Of a stretch of 64,000 nt of DNA, positions 8,938-18,777 are shown one piece after another (the stretch's first letter is position 1; every line of letters begins with the position of its first letter). The position numbers were made by a program, and so were the translations under genes. The stretch spans positions 124,001-188,000 of the forward strand of contig NZ_STFX01000005.1 in the NCBI RefSeq assembly GCF_005222915.1, written 5' to 3'. The notes beneath the pieces are model-generated. The model was not told the DNA's origin, searched no databases, and saw only the letters and a program-made list of their open reading frames with translations. This DNA comes from Rhizobium sp. FKL33. Its GTDB lineage: Bacteria; Pseudomonadota; Alphaproteobacteria; Rhizobiales; Rhizobiaceae.

Positions 8938-10336
8938 GGGAAGGCTCCTTCATCTGCGCCGGGCCGGGATGGATGCCGGCGGAGCGGATCGGCCCGCCGC
9001 CGAGATCCGGCATGGGATCGCGCGGCAGACGGTGCATCAGCCGGAGGATGTAGAAGACGCCCGCGCCGAAGACGAAGAAATAGACCACGATGAAGGCGAT
9101 CAGCGAGGTCGCCACCGCCGGCGCGGCGATCGGCGAATGCGATTCTGCGGTCAGCAGATGGCCATAGACCGTATAGGGCTGACGGCCGACTTCAGTGGTG
9201 ACCCAGCCGGCGAGCACGGCGACGAAGCCCATGGGACCCATAGCCAGCGCATAGCGCAGGAACCAGCGGTGGGTGGCGAAATCGCCCTTCCAGCGCCGCC
9301 ACAGGCTGACCAGCGCCAGCCCCAGCATGGCGAAGCCGAGCGCCACCATCACCCGGAACGACCAGAACACCACCGCCACCGGCGGCTGCTTGTCGCGCGG
9401 CACCGTATCGAGGCCGGCGAGCGGGGCGTTGAGATCATGTTTGAGGATCAGGCTCGAGAGTTTGGGGATCTGGACGGCGTAATCGACCCGCTGCTGATCC
9501 TGATTGGGAATGCCGAACAGGATCAGCGGCGCGCCCTCGGGATGGCTTTCAAAATGGCCCTCCATGGCCATGACCTTGGCGGGCTGATGCTCCAGCGTGT
9601 TCAGCCCATGGGCGTCGCCGGCGAGGATCTGCAAAGGCGCGACCACGGTGATCATGCCCATGGCCATCGACAGCATTTTGCGCGAACGGATCGGCGCATG
9701 CCGCCGGAGCAGATGCCAGGCGCCGACTGCGCCGACCACCAGGGCCGTGGTGAGATAGGCGGCGAGCACCATATGGGTGAGCCGGTAGGGGAAGGACGGA
9801 TTGAAGACGATGGCCCACCAGTCGGTCGGGATGAACTGGCCCTTGTCGTTGATGGCGAAACCCTGCGGCGTCTGCATCCAGGAATTCACCGCCAGAATCC
9901 AGGTGGCCGAGATCAGCGTGCCCACCGCCACCATCAGCGTGGCGAAGAAATGCAGCCCCGGCCCGACCTTGTTGCGGCCGAACAGCATGACGCCGAGAAA
10001 GCCCGCCTCGAGGAAGAAGGCGGTCAGCACCTCATAGCCCATCAACGGGCCGATGACCGGGCCGGCCTTGTCTGAAAACACCGACCAATTGGTGCCGAAC
10101 TGATAGGACATGACGATGCCCGAGACCACGCCCATGGCGAAAGCGATGGCGAAGATGGTCTTCCAGAAATCGAAAAGTTCCAGGTAGACCCGGTCCTTCT
10201 TCCACAGCCACAGGCCCTCGAGCACGGCGAGATAGCTCGCGAGCCCGATCGAAAAGGCCGGGAAGATGATGTGGAAGGATACGGTGAAGGCGAATTGCAT
10301 GCGCGCGAGAAGAACCGCGTCGAATTGGTCAAACAT
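8927..10336 (-). CDS. cydA: Cytochrome bd-type quinol oxidase subunit I (CioA-like)
   Basis: A 469-residue heme-carrying subunit. SFHIIFPAFSIG near the N-terminus supplies the axial heme ligand His; GYEVLTAFFLEAGFLGVMLFG and WILAVNSWMQTPQG are family signatures. At 469 residues it lacks the long Q-loop of E. coli CydA (522), which places it with short-loop CioA enzymes that resist cyanide and need not depend on CydDC; no cydDC is present here. It starts the operon. A small inverted repeat at 10402-10413 (GAGAT-GT-ATCTC), weakly like an FNR/FixK box, lies upstream, but I give it little weight. Confidence 0.95.
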   Translation of the reverse strand: MFDQFDAVLLARMQFAFTVSFHIIFPAFSIGLASYLAVLEGLWLWKKDRVYLELFDFWKTIFAIAFAMGVVSGIVMSYQFGTNWSVFSDKAGPVIGPLMGYEVLTAFFLEAGFLGVMLFGRNKVGPGLHFFATLMVAVGTLISATWILAVNSWMQTPQGFAINDKGQFIPTDWWAIVFNPSFPYRLTHMVLAAYLTTALVVGAVGAWHLLRRHAPIRSRKMLSMAMGMITVVAPLQILAGDAHGLNTLEHQPAKVMAMEGHFESHPEGAPLILFGIPNQDQQRVDYAVQIPKLSSLILKHDLNAPLAGLDTVPRDKQPPVAVVFWSFRVMVALGFAMLGLALVSLWRRWKGDFATHRWFLRYALAMGPMGFVAVLAGWVTTEVGRQPYTVYGHLLTAESHSPIAAPAVATSLIAFIVVYFFVFGAGVFYILRLMHRLPRDPMPDLGGGPIRSAGIHPGPAQMKEPSHGH

Positions 10337-10632
10337 GGCGCCAACTCCTTTTATTAGCCCCGAGATCCGGAGCCTGTCATGAACTTATGTCGGCACGACT
10401 GGAGATGTATCTCAAACTGGCTTTTCACAATTGGACAAAACGCCCATGTGCGGTCTGGTCGCAGGAAAACCGGAGGGAGTGGGGATTGTTCCAGGGGTGC
10501 GCAATATAGTCAACCGAAAGAACTGTGAGGCGCTTAATCCAACATTTTCAAATAGATAAACAATGCGATCTTGCCCCGAGGCGACGTGTGTTTATCGCTG
10601 CCTAAATCTTCTTTTGTGAACCGATCGAAGAT

Positions 10633-11247
10633 TTATGTATTTTCCGGAGTGATCATTTTGAACGAAGGCTCAAAAATTTTCTCGACCGGGAGCAGATCAA
10701 GCACCTCATCGTACCGTCCCGCGTCAACCAAGACGCCGACACTTTTGGCGAGAGGCGTAACGTCGGTAATGTTCCTTATCCAGTCGTTTACATATAGGTT
10801 CACAGCGGTCGGACCCAGGCCGATCTGTAGCGATCGATGCGCGAGGGGTCGAAACAGCAAGTCACGCTCCGGATCCCATTGAATCACGACCGGAGACGCA
10901 TCCTTCCACTTTCGCCATTCCTCATGTGTCATATGAGGGGGGCAATGGCTGAGGGCAGCATGGGTAAGCGCCCACTCGAAGCCCTCGTGACTGATGTCGA
11001 TGGCCAGGATACGTTGCTGGCCTATGTCCTTACGCGCCCAGTTGGACCGATACATCATCCAAAGGAACGAGGGCTTTATCCAGGTCATGCGGGTCATGCT
11101 AAAGGGCGGAGAGACGAAGGTTCCCTGCTTGAGAGCAGCATCGGCTATATCATCACTGTAAGCCTGATATACTCGAATAATTTTGTCAGTAAAATGCGCG
11201 CGTATTTGATAAGGAGGGGCTTCTGGAAAATTAGAATAATTTGTCAT
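10633..11247 (-). CDS. DUF4291 family protein
   Basis: A 204-residue protein that I recognise as DUF4291: YQIRAHFTDKIIRVYQAYSD at the N-terminus, then MTWIKPSFLWMMYRSNWA and RILAIDISHEGFEWAL, all hallmark blocks of this uncharacterised family. No biochemical function is established. I placed the start at ATG 11247, just before the conserved block; a further in-frame ATG at 11334 would add 29 residues, and neither has a clear Shine-Dalgarno sequence. The gene lies alone in an AT-rich stretch between housekeeping operons, which suggests transfer. Confidence 0.75.
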   Translation of the reverse strand: MTNYSNFPEAPPYQIRAHFTDKIIRVYQAYSDDIADAALKQGTFVSPPFSMTRMTWIKPSFLWMMYRSNWARKDIGQQRILAIDISHEGFEWALTHAALSHCPPHMTHEEWRKWKDASPVVIQWDPERDLLFRPLAHRSLQIGLGPTAVNLYVNDWIRNITDVTPLAKSVGVLVDAGRYDEVLDLLPVEKIFEPSFKMITPENT

Positions 11248-11437
11248 GAATTTAATATTACTCGATGAAAAGGTGACGTCAACTGGCGGTTTAAACAGAT
11301 TTCTGAAATCATGCGTTGAGAGAATATTACCCATCTAACTCGTTTCAATTTCATAGAAATTATACATTTTCTACAATATTATCCTGAGCCTATCTCAATA
11401 ATAAAACCGATCTACATCGTCATTTTAATTTATATAA

Positions 11438-11917
11438 TCACAAACCGATACTCTCAAGAAATTTATAGATCTTTGGCTCATCTGAGCCAGTATATATAGG
11501 CTCAGGCCCGGGGAAGGTTTTCTTTCGAAAATCGTGAAAATATGCATAATCGCAGTGGAGCCTATAATCACCGCGCAGGTGCTCAATTCTGAACATCATA
11601 TTCATGGATTGCGACGGGCAATCATAATATCGAACTACAGATCCGGTATCTGTTTGAATTAAGCTGTCAGCTGTATCACCATACACAAAGCGAAGTTTTG
11701 AAAAGCACGCTTTCACCTTCTCCTGATTATTTTCCGGTAAATCGGAATTGACGTCGTTGCATGAAGGCAAAGAACCGTTTTTCGCCACGTCGTCGATCCA
11801 ATCGACGGAGCTTCGGGGGAAGTTTTTATAAAAATAATACTCAGAGATAATTAAGTAAAATACAAAAAGCGAAATCCCCATGGCTATAGCCAGAAACCAA
11901 TATGTGAATTTTCTCAT
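11438..11917 (-). CDS. Orphan membrane-anchored protein
   Basis: A 159-residue protein with one N-terminal transmembrane helix (about residues 7-27, WFLAIAMGISLFVFYLIIS) and an extracytoplasmic part with several cysteines (near residues 53, 71, 100, 118). I do not recognise a family. The base composition is far more AT-rich than the flanking genes. The C-terminal domain is probably periplasmic. Its neighbour DUF4291 shares orientation and composition but lies 190 bp away. Confidence 0.5.
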   Translation of the reverse strand: MRKFTYWFLAIAMGISLFVFYLIISEYYFYKNFPRSSVDWIDDVAKNGSLPSCNDVNSDLPENNQEKVKACFSKLRFVYGDTADSLIQTDTGSVVRYYDCPSQSMNMMFRIEHLRGDYRLHCDYAYFHDFRKKTFPGPEPIYTGSDEPKIYKFLESIGL

Positions 11918-12054
11918 AATATTTTAATCAGCTCCAACTTTCAAAAACTGAGCCCTCTTGCGTCCCAAAACCTTGGCTGCCGTGCAATATGTTAGCATAA
12001 AGTCAGCAACACGCTGATATTCAAATGAGCAATGTGGGGACTGCCACCTTTCCC

Positions 12055-15000
12055 TTAATGAAAATTCCGCCCCGACGGCATCACCTTCCGCGCCATTTCG
12101 GCCTGCCTCTTTAAATCCTCTTTCAGCTCCGGCATCTCCTTGAACAGCGCGGTCACGGCTCCGCCCGGTTTGGGGCGGGCGCGGCTTTCGGGGACGGGGC
12201 GGCGGACTTCGTCGGCGTTGGCGAGGCTTTCGATCAGGCGGCCGTCGTCGGAGAGTTTGGCGAGGTGGTCGGTGAGGTTTTCGACGCTCTCGGCCACGAC
12301 ATGGATGACGCCGTCGGCCTTTTGCAGGCGGCCGCGCACGGCGACCAGCCGCGCGCCCATGACGATGGGCCGGTAGGCCTCGAAGACTTTTGGCCAGACG
12401 ATGGCGTTGGCGACGCCCGTCTCGTCCTCGATGGTCATGAAGATCACGCCCTTGGCCGAGCCCGGCCGCTGGCGCACCAGCACCAGGCCCGCCACGCCGA
12501 CGCGCACGCCATTCCTGACATGATCGAGATCCATGGATCTGAGCAGGCCGAGGCGTTCGAAATCTTGTCTCAGGAAGGAGGCGGGATGCGCCTTCAGCGA
12601 CAGCGACTGGGTGCGGTAATCATGGATGACATGCTCGCCCTCGGCCATTGTGGGCAGGCGCACCGGCTGCTCGTGTTCGAGAAGATCGGCGCCCTTGTTC
12701 TCGAACAGCGGCAGGCGTTCGGCAGCGCTCTTCTCATCGAGCGCGCGCACAGCCCAGAGGGCTGCGCGGCGGTCGAGCCCGATGGAGCGGAAGCAATCGG
12801 CGTCCGCCAGTCTTTCGATCACGGCGCGGCTCAGGCCCGAACGCAGCCAGAGATCGCGCACCGACGCATAGCCCTCGCCCCGCCGCTCGACCAGCCTGAC
12901 CATATCGGCCTCCGCCAGCCCCTTGACCTGGTGAAAGCCGAGCCGGACGGCGAAGCGTGTGCGGATGACGCCGGCCATGGAGCGGTGGCGCGGATGGATG
13001 CGGGCGGGATCGAAGGCCTGCGGCTCGAGATCGCTCGCCCAACCAGAATGGTTCACATCGGGCTCGCGCACCTCCACCCCATGTTCGCGGGCATCGCGCA
13101 CCAGCTGCGCCGGCGCATAAAAACCCATCGGCTGGGAATTGAGGATGGCGGCGCAGAACACATCCGGATGCCGCGCCTTCAGCCAGCAGGAGGCGTAGAC
13201 CAGAAGCGCGAAGGAGGCGGCGTGGCTTTCGGGAAAGCCATATTCGCCGAACCCCTCGATCTGCTTGAAGCAGCGCTCGGCAAACGCGGCCTCGTAACCC
13301 CGCGCGACCATGCCCTCGACCATCTTTTTCTGGAAGGTGTGGATGGTGCCGACGCGGCGGAAGGTGGCCATGGCGCGGCGCAGCTTGTCGGCCTCCGACG
13401 GGGTGAAGCCTGCGGCGACGATGGCGATCTTCATCGCCTGTTCCTGAAACAAGGGGACGCCGAGCGTGCGGCCGAGCACCTGTTCGAGCTCCTTGCTGGG
13501 ATAGGCGACCGGCTCCTTGCCCTGGCGGCGGCGGAGATAGGGATGGACCATATCGCCCTGGATCGGGCCGGGCCGGACGATGGCCACTTCGATGACGAGA
13601 TCGTAGAAAGTTTGCGGGCGCAGCCTCGGCAGCATGCTCATCTGCGCCCGGCTCTCGATCTGGAAGACGCCGAGCGTATCGGCGCGGCAGATCATGTCAT
13701 AGACCTCGTAGCGCTCCTTGGGGATCGAGGCGAGCGTCAACTCGCCCTTGTAATGGCGCTTGATCAGGCCGAACGCCTTGGCGATGCAGGTGAGCATGCC
13801 CAGAGCCAGAATGTCGATCTTGAGGATTCCCAACGCATCGAGATCGTCCTTGTCCCACTCCACCTGCGAACGGCCCTCCATGGCGGTGGGGGTGACGGGG
13901 ACCACCTCGTCCAGCCGGTCGCGGGTGATGACGAAGCCGCCGACATGCTGGGAGAGATGGCGGGGAAAGCCCATCAGCACGGACGCGTAATCGAGCACGC
14001 GGCGGGTGGTGGGATCGGACGTGTCGAGGCCTGCGGCGCGGGCCTCGCGCTCGTCGAGCGCCGCCGACGACCAGCCCCAGACCGCGCCCGACAGCGCCGA
14101 TTGCTGGTCTTCAGACAGGCCAAACGCCTTGGCCGTCTCGCGGCCGGCCGAGCGGGCGCGATAGCTGATGACGGTGGCGGCGATGCCGGCATGCTCGCGG
14201 CCATATTTGCCGTAAATATACTGGATCACCTCCTCGCGCCGCTCATGCTCGAAATCGACGTCGATATCGGGCGGCTCGCGGCGCTCAGGCGAAATGAAGC
14301 GCTCGAACAGCAGATCGGTGAGCGCCGGGTCGACTTCGGTGATGCCGATGCAGAAACAGACGGTGGAATTGGCGGCAGATCCCCGCCCCTGGCAGAGAAT
14401 GCCCTGCGAGCGGGCGAAGCGGACGATGTCCCAGACGGTGAGGAAATAGGGCTCGTATTCGAGCTCGCGGATCAGCTTCAGCTCATATTCGATCTGGCCG
14501 CGCACCTTGTCGGAGACGCCTTGCGGATAGCGCTGGGCGGCGCCCTCATAAGCCAGCCTCCGCAGCGTCTCCTCCGGCGTCTCGCCCGGCACGGCCTCGT
14601 TGGGATACTGGTATTTCAGCTCGTCGAGCGAAAACGTGAGCGCGTCGAAGAAGGCGTTGGCGTTGTCGATCGCTTCGGGATGGCGGCGCAGCAGCCGGGC
14701 GATTTCAGCTGGCGATTTCAGATGACGCTCGGCATGGGCGGCGAGCCGGAAGCCGGCGGCCTGCACCGTGACATGCTCGCGAATGGCGGTGACAACATCG
14801 GCGAGCGGTCGCCGGTCCGCCTCATGCATCAGCGCGTCATTGGTGGCCAGGAGTTTGACGCCGGTCTGGCGGGCGATGTCGGCGAGCGCATGGTGATGGC
14901 GGCGGTCGAAGCCGTCATAGCGCGGCGTCAGCCCGAGATGGACATGATCGGCGAAGGCCTCGCGCAGGCGGGCGAGCAGGTCTGGCAGACGCTCGAAATC

Positions 15001-15387
15001 GGCGAGGCCCGGCATGACCGCGAGCATCATCCCCTCGCCCCACTCCAGGAGATCGGCCTCGTGCAGCAGGCAATTGGCCTTGCCGCCGCGCTGGTTGCCG
15101 AGGCTCAGCAGCCTGCAGAGCCGCCCCCAGGCGCGGCGGTCGCGCGGATAAGCGAGAATATCAGGCGTCTCATCAGCAAAGGACAGGCGCGCGCCGGGCC
15201 GATATGCCAGGCTCGCCTCCTTTGCGGCGAGATGCAGCCGCACCACGCCGGCCACCGTATTGCGGTCGGCCAGACCGATGCCCGACAGACCCAGCCGGGA
15301 GGCGGCCACGGCGAGTTCCTCCGGATGGGAGGCCCCCTCCAGAAAAGAGAAATTGCTGCGAAGGCCGAGTTCGCAGAAGCGGATCAT
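12055..15387 (-). CDS. dnaE2: Error-prone DNA polymerase III alpha subunit DnaE2
   Basis: A 1110-residue C-family polymerase that copies damaged DNA together with ImuA and ImuB. It opens with a PHP domain ([22 protein letters not shown]). The polymerase core has [20 protein letters not shown] and the catalytic aspartates in [15 protein letters not shown]. An OB-fold segment follows near the C-terminus. The length is typical of DnaE2 and shorter than replicative DnaE1. Its ATG overlaps the imuB stop (TGATG), so it is the third gene of the SOS cassette and should be induced with it. Confidence 0.96.
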   Translation of the reverse strand: MIRFCELGLRSNFSFLEGASHPEELAVAASRLGLSGIGLADRNTVAGVVRLHLAAKEASLAYRPGARLSFADETPDILAYPRDRRAWGRLCRLLSLGNQRGGKANCLLHEADLLEWGEGMMLAVMPGLADFERLPDLLARLREAFADHVHLGLTPRYDGFDRRHHHALADIARQTGVKLLATNDALMHEADRRPLADVVTAIREHVTVQAAGFRLAAHAERHLKSPAEIARLLRRHPEAIDNANAFFDALTFSLDELKYQYPNEAVPGETPEETLRRLAYEGAAQRYPQGVSDKVRGQIEYELKLIRELEYEPYFLTVWDIVRFARSQGILCQGRGSAANSTVCFCIGITEVDPALTDLLFERFISPERREPPDIDVDFEHERREEVIQYIYGKYGREHAGIAATVISYRARSAGRETAKAFGLSEDQQSALSGAVWGWSSAALDEREARAAGLDTSDPTTRRVLDYASVLMGFPRHLSQHVGGFVITRDRLDEVVPVTPTAMEGRSQVEWDKDDLDALGILKIDILALGMLTCIAKAFGLIKRHYKGELTLASIPKERYEVYDMICRADTLGVFQIESRAQMSMLPRLRPQTFYDLVIEVAIVRPGPIQGDMVHPYLRRRQGKEPVAYPSKELEQVLGRTLGVPLFQEQAMKIAIVAAGFTPSEADKLRRAMATFRRVGTIHTFQKKMVEGMVARGYEAAFAERCFKQIEGFGEYGFPESHAASFALLVYASCWLKARHPDVFCAAILNSQPMGFYAPAQLVRDAREHGVEVREPDVNHSGWASDLEPQAFDPARIHPRHRSMAGVIRTRFAVRLGFHQVKGLAEADMVRLVERRGEGYASVRDLWLRSGLSRAVIERLADADCFRSIGLDRRAALWAVRALDEKSAAERLPLFENKGADLLEHEQPVRLPTMAEGEHVIHDYRTQSLSLKAHPASFLRQDFERLGLLRSMDLDHVRNGVRVGVAGLVLVRQRPGSAKGVIFMTIEDETGVANAIVWPKVFEAYRPIVMGARLVAVRGRLQKADGVIHVVAESVENLTDHLAKLSDDGRLIESLANADEVRRPVPESRARPKPGGAVTALFKEMPELKEDLKRQAEMARKVMPSGRNFH

Positions 15388-16988
15388 CAGGCGAAGACTC
15401 CCTGGATGAACCAGCGCGGATCGTGATTGTCGCGCTCATAGAGGCCCTCGCGATAAAGCCAGTAGCGGCGGCCCGCTTCGTCCTCGATGCGGAAATAATC
15501 GCGGGACGGCGCGGTCTCGCCATCGATCCACCATTCCGGCGCGATGCGTTCGGGGCCCTCGGCGCGGGCCACACGGAAGAAGGTCTTGCGCCAGCGGAAG
15601 GTTTTCGGCGGGCCATCCGGCACTTCCGCCGTCGTTTCCACCGGTTCGGGATAGGTCAGCATGCGCAGGGGACGGACGGGCCGATCAGTGGGCCAGACGG
15701 GGGCCGGCCTCTCCTCCACAGCGAGCGCCGGCATGAAGCGGCCGGCGCGTTCGGGCATATGGCTTTCAAACAGCGCAGGCCGCGTGATGAGATCGGGGCC
15801 AAAGCGGGCGGCCATCTGGTCGATAAACTCCGTGAGACTGTCATCCGTGCGGCCGCGGCCGTCGAAATCCGGCTGCGCCTCGTCGAACGGCGCTGACGTC
15901 AGCACATTGAGCCGCAGCGTCTCGAAGCCATAGCCGGCGTCGAGATCATCCTGGGCGGCAGCCAGCCGGGCGCGAAACAGGGCTGCGATGCGGGCGGGGT
16001 CGCGAATGGGCAGGGCCGCGCCGGCGCGGATGGGGAAGACGCGGCCATCGACGCGAAACAGCAGCAATTCGAACAGCTTGCCGCCCTCGCCGCGCGCTTC
16101 GAACAGGCTTTTGAGACTGTCGCCGAGATGGCGGAGCATGGCGAGAATGACATCCTCATTGCCGATCGGCTCAGAGAGCCGCCGTTCGGCCGACAGCGCC
16201 GCGACCGGCCGGCGCGGCGAGATCGGCTCTTCCTCCAGCCCGAGCGCCTGATCGAGCCTGAGCAACAGTTTTGGACCAAACCGGCGGGCAAGCGGCGCGC
16301 GCGGCTGGCCGATGAGATCGGCCGCCTGTTTCAGCCCCGCCTTGATCAACAGCGCCACCGTTTCCTCCGGCAGGCGCAGCGCCCTGACCGGCAAGGGCGC
16401 CAGCGCCTCCTCCATGGCCTCAGGCATGACGATGTCGCGGCGGCTGTAACGGCAGAGCGCCGAAGACAGGCCGGGCGCAGACGAGATGGCCGCCCGCGCC
16501 TCGAAGCCCATATGGAAGAGCCGCGCCAGCAGATCGTCGAGCAGCGCTTTTTCGCCGCCGAACAGATGCGACGAGCCGGTGATGTCGAGAAACAGGCCGT
16601 CGGCGCCGTCCAGCGCCACCAGCGGCGTATAGCGGTCGCACCAGTCGGCGACCGCCTCGATCAGCGCGCGGTCTGCGGCGGGATCGGCCTCGACCACGTC
16701 GAGATCGGGGATCATGGCGCGCGCCTCGGCCGCGCCCTGGCCGGGCTTGAGACCCATGAGGCGCGCCTCTTCATCGACCGCCGTCAGCCTGATGGCGTTG
16801 CGCTGCAGGGCTGCGCAGACGACGGGCGGATGCTCAGGACGCCCGTGAGAACGCCACGACCTGCCCCATCGGATCCGGGCGAGCCGATCGGTCGCCAGAG
16901 AGGGGAACCAGAGCGCCAGGATCCGCTGGCCGGTCTGCGGGCCGAACAGAGATCCGGCCGGGCTCGATTGCGCGAAAGAGACAGTCAT
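15387..16988 (-). CDS. imuB: ImuB, inactive Y-family polymerase-like subunit
   Basis: A 533-residue Y-family polymerase homologue that bridges ImuA, DnaE2 and the beta clamp in translesion synthesis. It starts with [16 protein letters not shown], where active Y-polymerases have a catalytic Asp, and the second acidic site reads [13 protein letters not shown] instead of the usual S-I-D-E block, so it should be catalytically dead as known for ImuB. The ATG at 16988 (MTVSFAQSS) is the only sensible start; it lies inside imuA and gives a 155-bp overlap. Its stop overlaps dnaE2. Confidence 0.92.
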   Translation of the reverse strand: MTVSFAQSSPAGSLFGPQTGQRILALWFPSLATDRLARIRWGRSWRSHGRPEHPPVVCAALQRNAIRLTAVDEEARLMGLKPGQGAAEARAMIPDLDVVEADPAADRALIEAVADWCDRYTPLVALDGADGLFLDITGSSHLFGGEKALLDDLLARLFHMGFEARAAISSAPGLSSALCRYSRRDIVMPEAMEEALAPLPVRALRLPEETVALLIKAGLKQAADLIGQPRAPLARRFGPKLLLRLDQALGLEEEPISPRRPVAALSAERRLSEPIGNEDVILAMLRHLGDSLKSLFEARGEGGKLFELLLFRVDGRVFPIRAGAALPIRDPARIAALFRARLAAAQDDLDAGYGFETLRLNVLTSAPFDEAQPDFDGRGRTDDSLTEFIDQMAARFGPDLITRPALFESHMPERAGRFMPALAVEERPAPVWPTDRPVRPLRMLTYPEPVETTAEVPDGPPKTFRWRKTFFRVARAEGPERIAPEWWIDGETAPSRDYFRIEDEAGRRYWLYREGLYERDNHDPRWFIQGVFA

Positions 16989-17757
16989 CGGCGTTCCACT
17001 CCAGGTAAAATTCGGGCGACAGAGGATTGCGGCTCTTTTCGAGCGTGACATGGAAGACGGGTCGGCCGAGCCCGGCCTCATAGGTCCGGCCACTGGGCAT
17101 GCGCACGGGCGAGGACGGCGCGGGACGGACGAGCAGTCGGCTCTCGGCGCTGGAGGCCTCCTCCCCGCCCCGTTCGCGCAACAGGAAGACCGGCTTCTTG
17201 TGCGCCTTGGCGCGCAGGCTGATGCGGCGGCTTTCGGTCAGGCCGAAGCGGGCGGGATTGCCATAGACCTCGAAAACCACGGCGGCGAAGGAGGAGACAG
17301 TGAGCGCGGCTTCGGCCACCATCAGCGCGTCCTTGAGCTTGCGCGGAGCGGCGTGCAGCAGGCCAGCGGACGGCAAGCCATGCGACATAAGGCCGGGCGC
17401 ATAGAGCCTTCCGCTTTCGCGCGCGCCCATGGGATCGGCGATCCAAAGGATGAGTCCCGGCCCGCGCCCCAGCGCCAGCCGCGACAAAGCCAGCGCAAAG
17501 CCGCTCGCCGCGCCATTGTCGGCGGTCGCCTCGGTGCGGATCTCATGCAGCGCCGCCCGCGCCAGCCCGCCGCCGAGCGCTGCGTCGAAGGTCTCGGCGC
17601 CGGTTTCCACTCTCTCGTGAACGGCGGCAGTCGCCGCCCGATCCCAGGCCTGGCCGCGCGCCATCCGTCCCAGATTAGAGACATCGGCGCTTTCCAGTCG
17701 TTCGATTTCGCTTCGCAGGGCGCACAGGTCCTCGCGCGCCAAAGCCGGCTCCGCCAT
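16834..17757 (-). CDS. imuA: ImuA, SOS mutagenesis accessory protein
   Basis: A 307-residue protein of the ImuA/SulA-RecA-like group, first gene of the imuA-imuB-dnaE2 mutagenesis cassette. The N-terminal half includes FDAALGGGLARAALHEIR and LILWIADPMG, as in RecA-fold ImuA proteins; the known role is to assist the ImuB-DnaE2 mutasome. The segment FGLTESRRISLRAKAHKKPV is also a family feature. An SOS box lies 22-36 bp upstream of its ATG. The 3' 155 bp are shared with imuB in another frame. Confidence 0.9.
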   Translation of the reverse strand: MAEPALAREDLCALRSEIERLESADVSNLGRMARGQAWDRAATAAVHERVETGAETFDAALGGGLARAALHEIRTEATADNGAASGFALALSRLALGRGPGLILWIADPMGARESGRLYAPGLMSHGLPSAGLLHAAPRKLKDALMVAEAALTVSSFAAVVFEVYGNPARFGLTESRRISLRAKAHKKPVFLLRERGGEEASSAESRLLVRPAPSSPVRMPSGRTYEAGLGRPVFHVTLEKSRNPLSPEFYLEWNADDCLFRAIEPGRISVRPADRPADPGALVPLSGDRSARPDPMGQVVAFSRAS

Positions 17758-17778
17758 GGCGTTGCATCCTCGTTTTTT

Positions 17779-17793
17779 GTTCTTTTTATGTTC
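17779..17793 (-). promoter_or_regulatory. LexA (SOS) box of imuA
   Basis: GTTC-TTTTTAT-GTTC reads on the plus strand: an exact match to the alphaproteobacterial LexA direct repeat GTTC-N7-GTTC. It lies 22 bp upstream of the imuA start and is expected to repress the cassette until DNA damage. Confidence 0.85.
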
Positions 17794-17906
17794 CTATTGA
17801 ATCCAGAAAATGGAACGAGAGTCAACGGTCCTAGGTTTCAAACAAGGGGAGATTATTTTCCTAGACCGACTTCAGGAAAATATTAACCAATTCGGCAGGA
17901 TAACTT

Positions 17907-18401
17907 TCAACCCTGGGGAGTGTGATCGAATTGTTTCAACGATAGGACCAGAGTCATCGGTTGAGTGGCCGTCGCGACGAAGCCATAATGTTCATAAAAG
18001 ACTTTGGCCTCAGGCGAAATGGCGTGAACGAGAACGCCGCGAATGCCGAGGATGTGCGCCGCCTGCCTCACGCGCAGAACGGCATCCTGCAAAAGCGCTG
18101 CGCCCAAGCCTTTACCTTGCCATGTTCGATCAATCGCGAGGCGTCCAAGGATGGCCATCGGAACGGGATCGGGCATATTGCGACGCAAGCCGCCCGGCGC
18201 TTCACGAAGAGCAAGCCCGCCTGAAGAAATACAATAATAGCCAATCACGCGGTCCTGCACGCAGGAAACATAGGTTCGAGAGGCGCCGCTTGCCTGATTG
18301 GCCCGAGCTCGCCGGCGCAGCCACTGGTTCAGAGAGTCCTGTCCGCAATCGAAAAGCTCGATCTGATGCTGATCATCCAGAAGGCTCGGAGACGAGATCA
18401 T
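17907..18401 (-). CDS. GNAT family acetyltransferase toxin (TacT-like)
   Basis: A 164-residue GNAT acetyltransferase. The acetyl-CoA pyrophosphate loop is seen in RLAIDRTWQGKGLGAALLQD, followed by the conserved FYEHYGF near the C-terminus and the start block FDCGQDSLNQWLRRRA typical of TacT/AtaT toxins. These acetylate the amino acid on charged tRNAs and stop translation. The partner DUF1778 antitoxin gene ends one base before it, so the pair is one transcription unit under the palindromic operator at 18698-18728. Target tRNA cannot be predicted. Confidence 0.88.
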   Translation of the reverse strand: MISSPSLLDDQHQIELFDCGQDSLNQWLRRRARANQASGASRTYVSCVQDRVIGYYCISSGGLALREAPGGLRRNMPDPVPMAILGRLAIDRTWQGKGLGAALLQDAVLRVRQAAHILGIRGVLVHAISPEAKVFYEHYGFVATATQPMTLVLSLKQFDHTPQG

Positions 18402-18402
18402 C

Positions 18403-18684
18403 TCAGCCCCAGGGCTTGGTTACATTCATCAGGCGCGTAAAACCCTCGCCCTCAGGAGCCTTGTCGAGAATCTCCACATAACGGCGAAAGCTCTCGCCAT
18501 CGACTTGTACGAAGGTCTGGTCGAGCAAAGCATCTTCAGCAGCCCGTCGCGATGCTTCGATCATGAATTCGGAGCGGGTCTTACCATTGACGCCTGCGGC
18601 GCGATCGATCAGATCGCTGATATCCTTGCGGATACGCAATTGAACTGGCTTTGTCGCACCGCTTCGATCCGCCTTGATGGTCAT
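18403..18684 (-). CDS. DUF1778 ribbon-helix-helix antitoxin (TacA-like)
   Basis: A 93-residue antitoxin. An N-terminal ribbon-helix-helix (VQLRIRKDISDLIDRAAGVN, then KTRSEFMIEASRRAAEDALL) binds the operator, and the C-terminal tail (about residues 55-93) should wrap the GNAT toxin. The ATG at 18684 follows AGGAG at seven bases; a TTG two codons earlier is less likely. It precedes the toxin by one base. Confidence 0.88.
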   Translation of the reverse strand: MTIKADRSGATKPVQLRIRKDISDLIDRAAGVNGKTRSEFMIEASRRAAEDALLDQTFVQVDGESFRRYVEILDKAPEGEGFTRLMNVTKPWG

Positions 18685-18697
18685 GAACAATCTCCTA

Positions 18698-18728
18698 GGG
18701 ATGAGATATACATCGTATATCTCATCCC
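18698..18728 (-). promoter_or_regulatory. 31-bp perfect palindrome, operator of the GNAT/DUF1778 pair
   Basis: GGGATGAGATATAC, a 3-nt centre (ATC), then the exact reverse complement. It begins directly upstream of the antitoxin's AGGAG, where a repressor would block RNA polymerase. The TATA-like core may also include the -10 element. The symmetry fits binding by ribbon-helix-helix dimers for autorepression. Confidence 0.8.
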
Positions 18729-18777
18729 ATTCAATAGAACAATCGCAGCGCTTGAGCCAAAGCGCATCAAGAATGGT

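Noticed and set aside
10402-10415. GAGAT-GT-ATCTC upstream of cydA as an FNR/FixK box
   Set aside because: Only partly matches TTGAT-N4-ATCAA; too weak to list as a site.
12265-15426. Open frame of 1053 codons on the plus strand opposite dnaE2 and the end of imuB
   Set aside because: It is a GC-rich antisense shadow: the protein is low-complexity, full of His, Arg, Gly and Asp, with no domain, while the other strand encodes a complete DnaE2.
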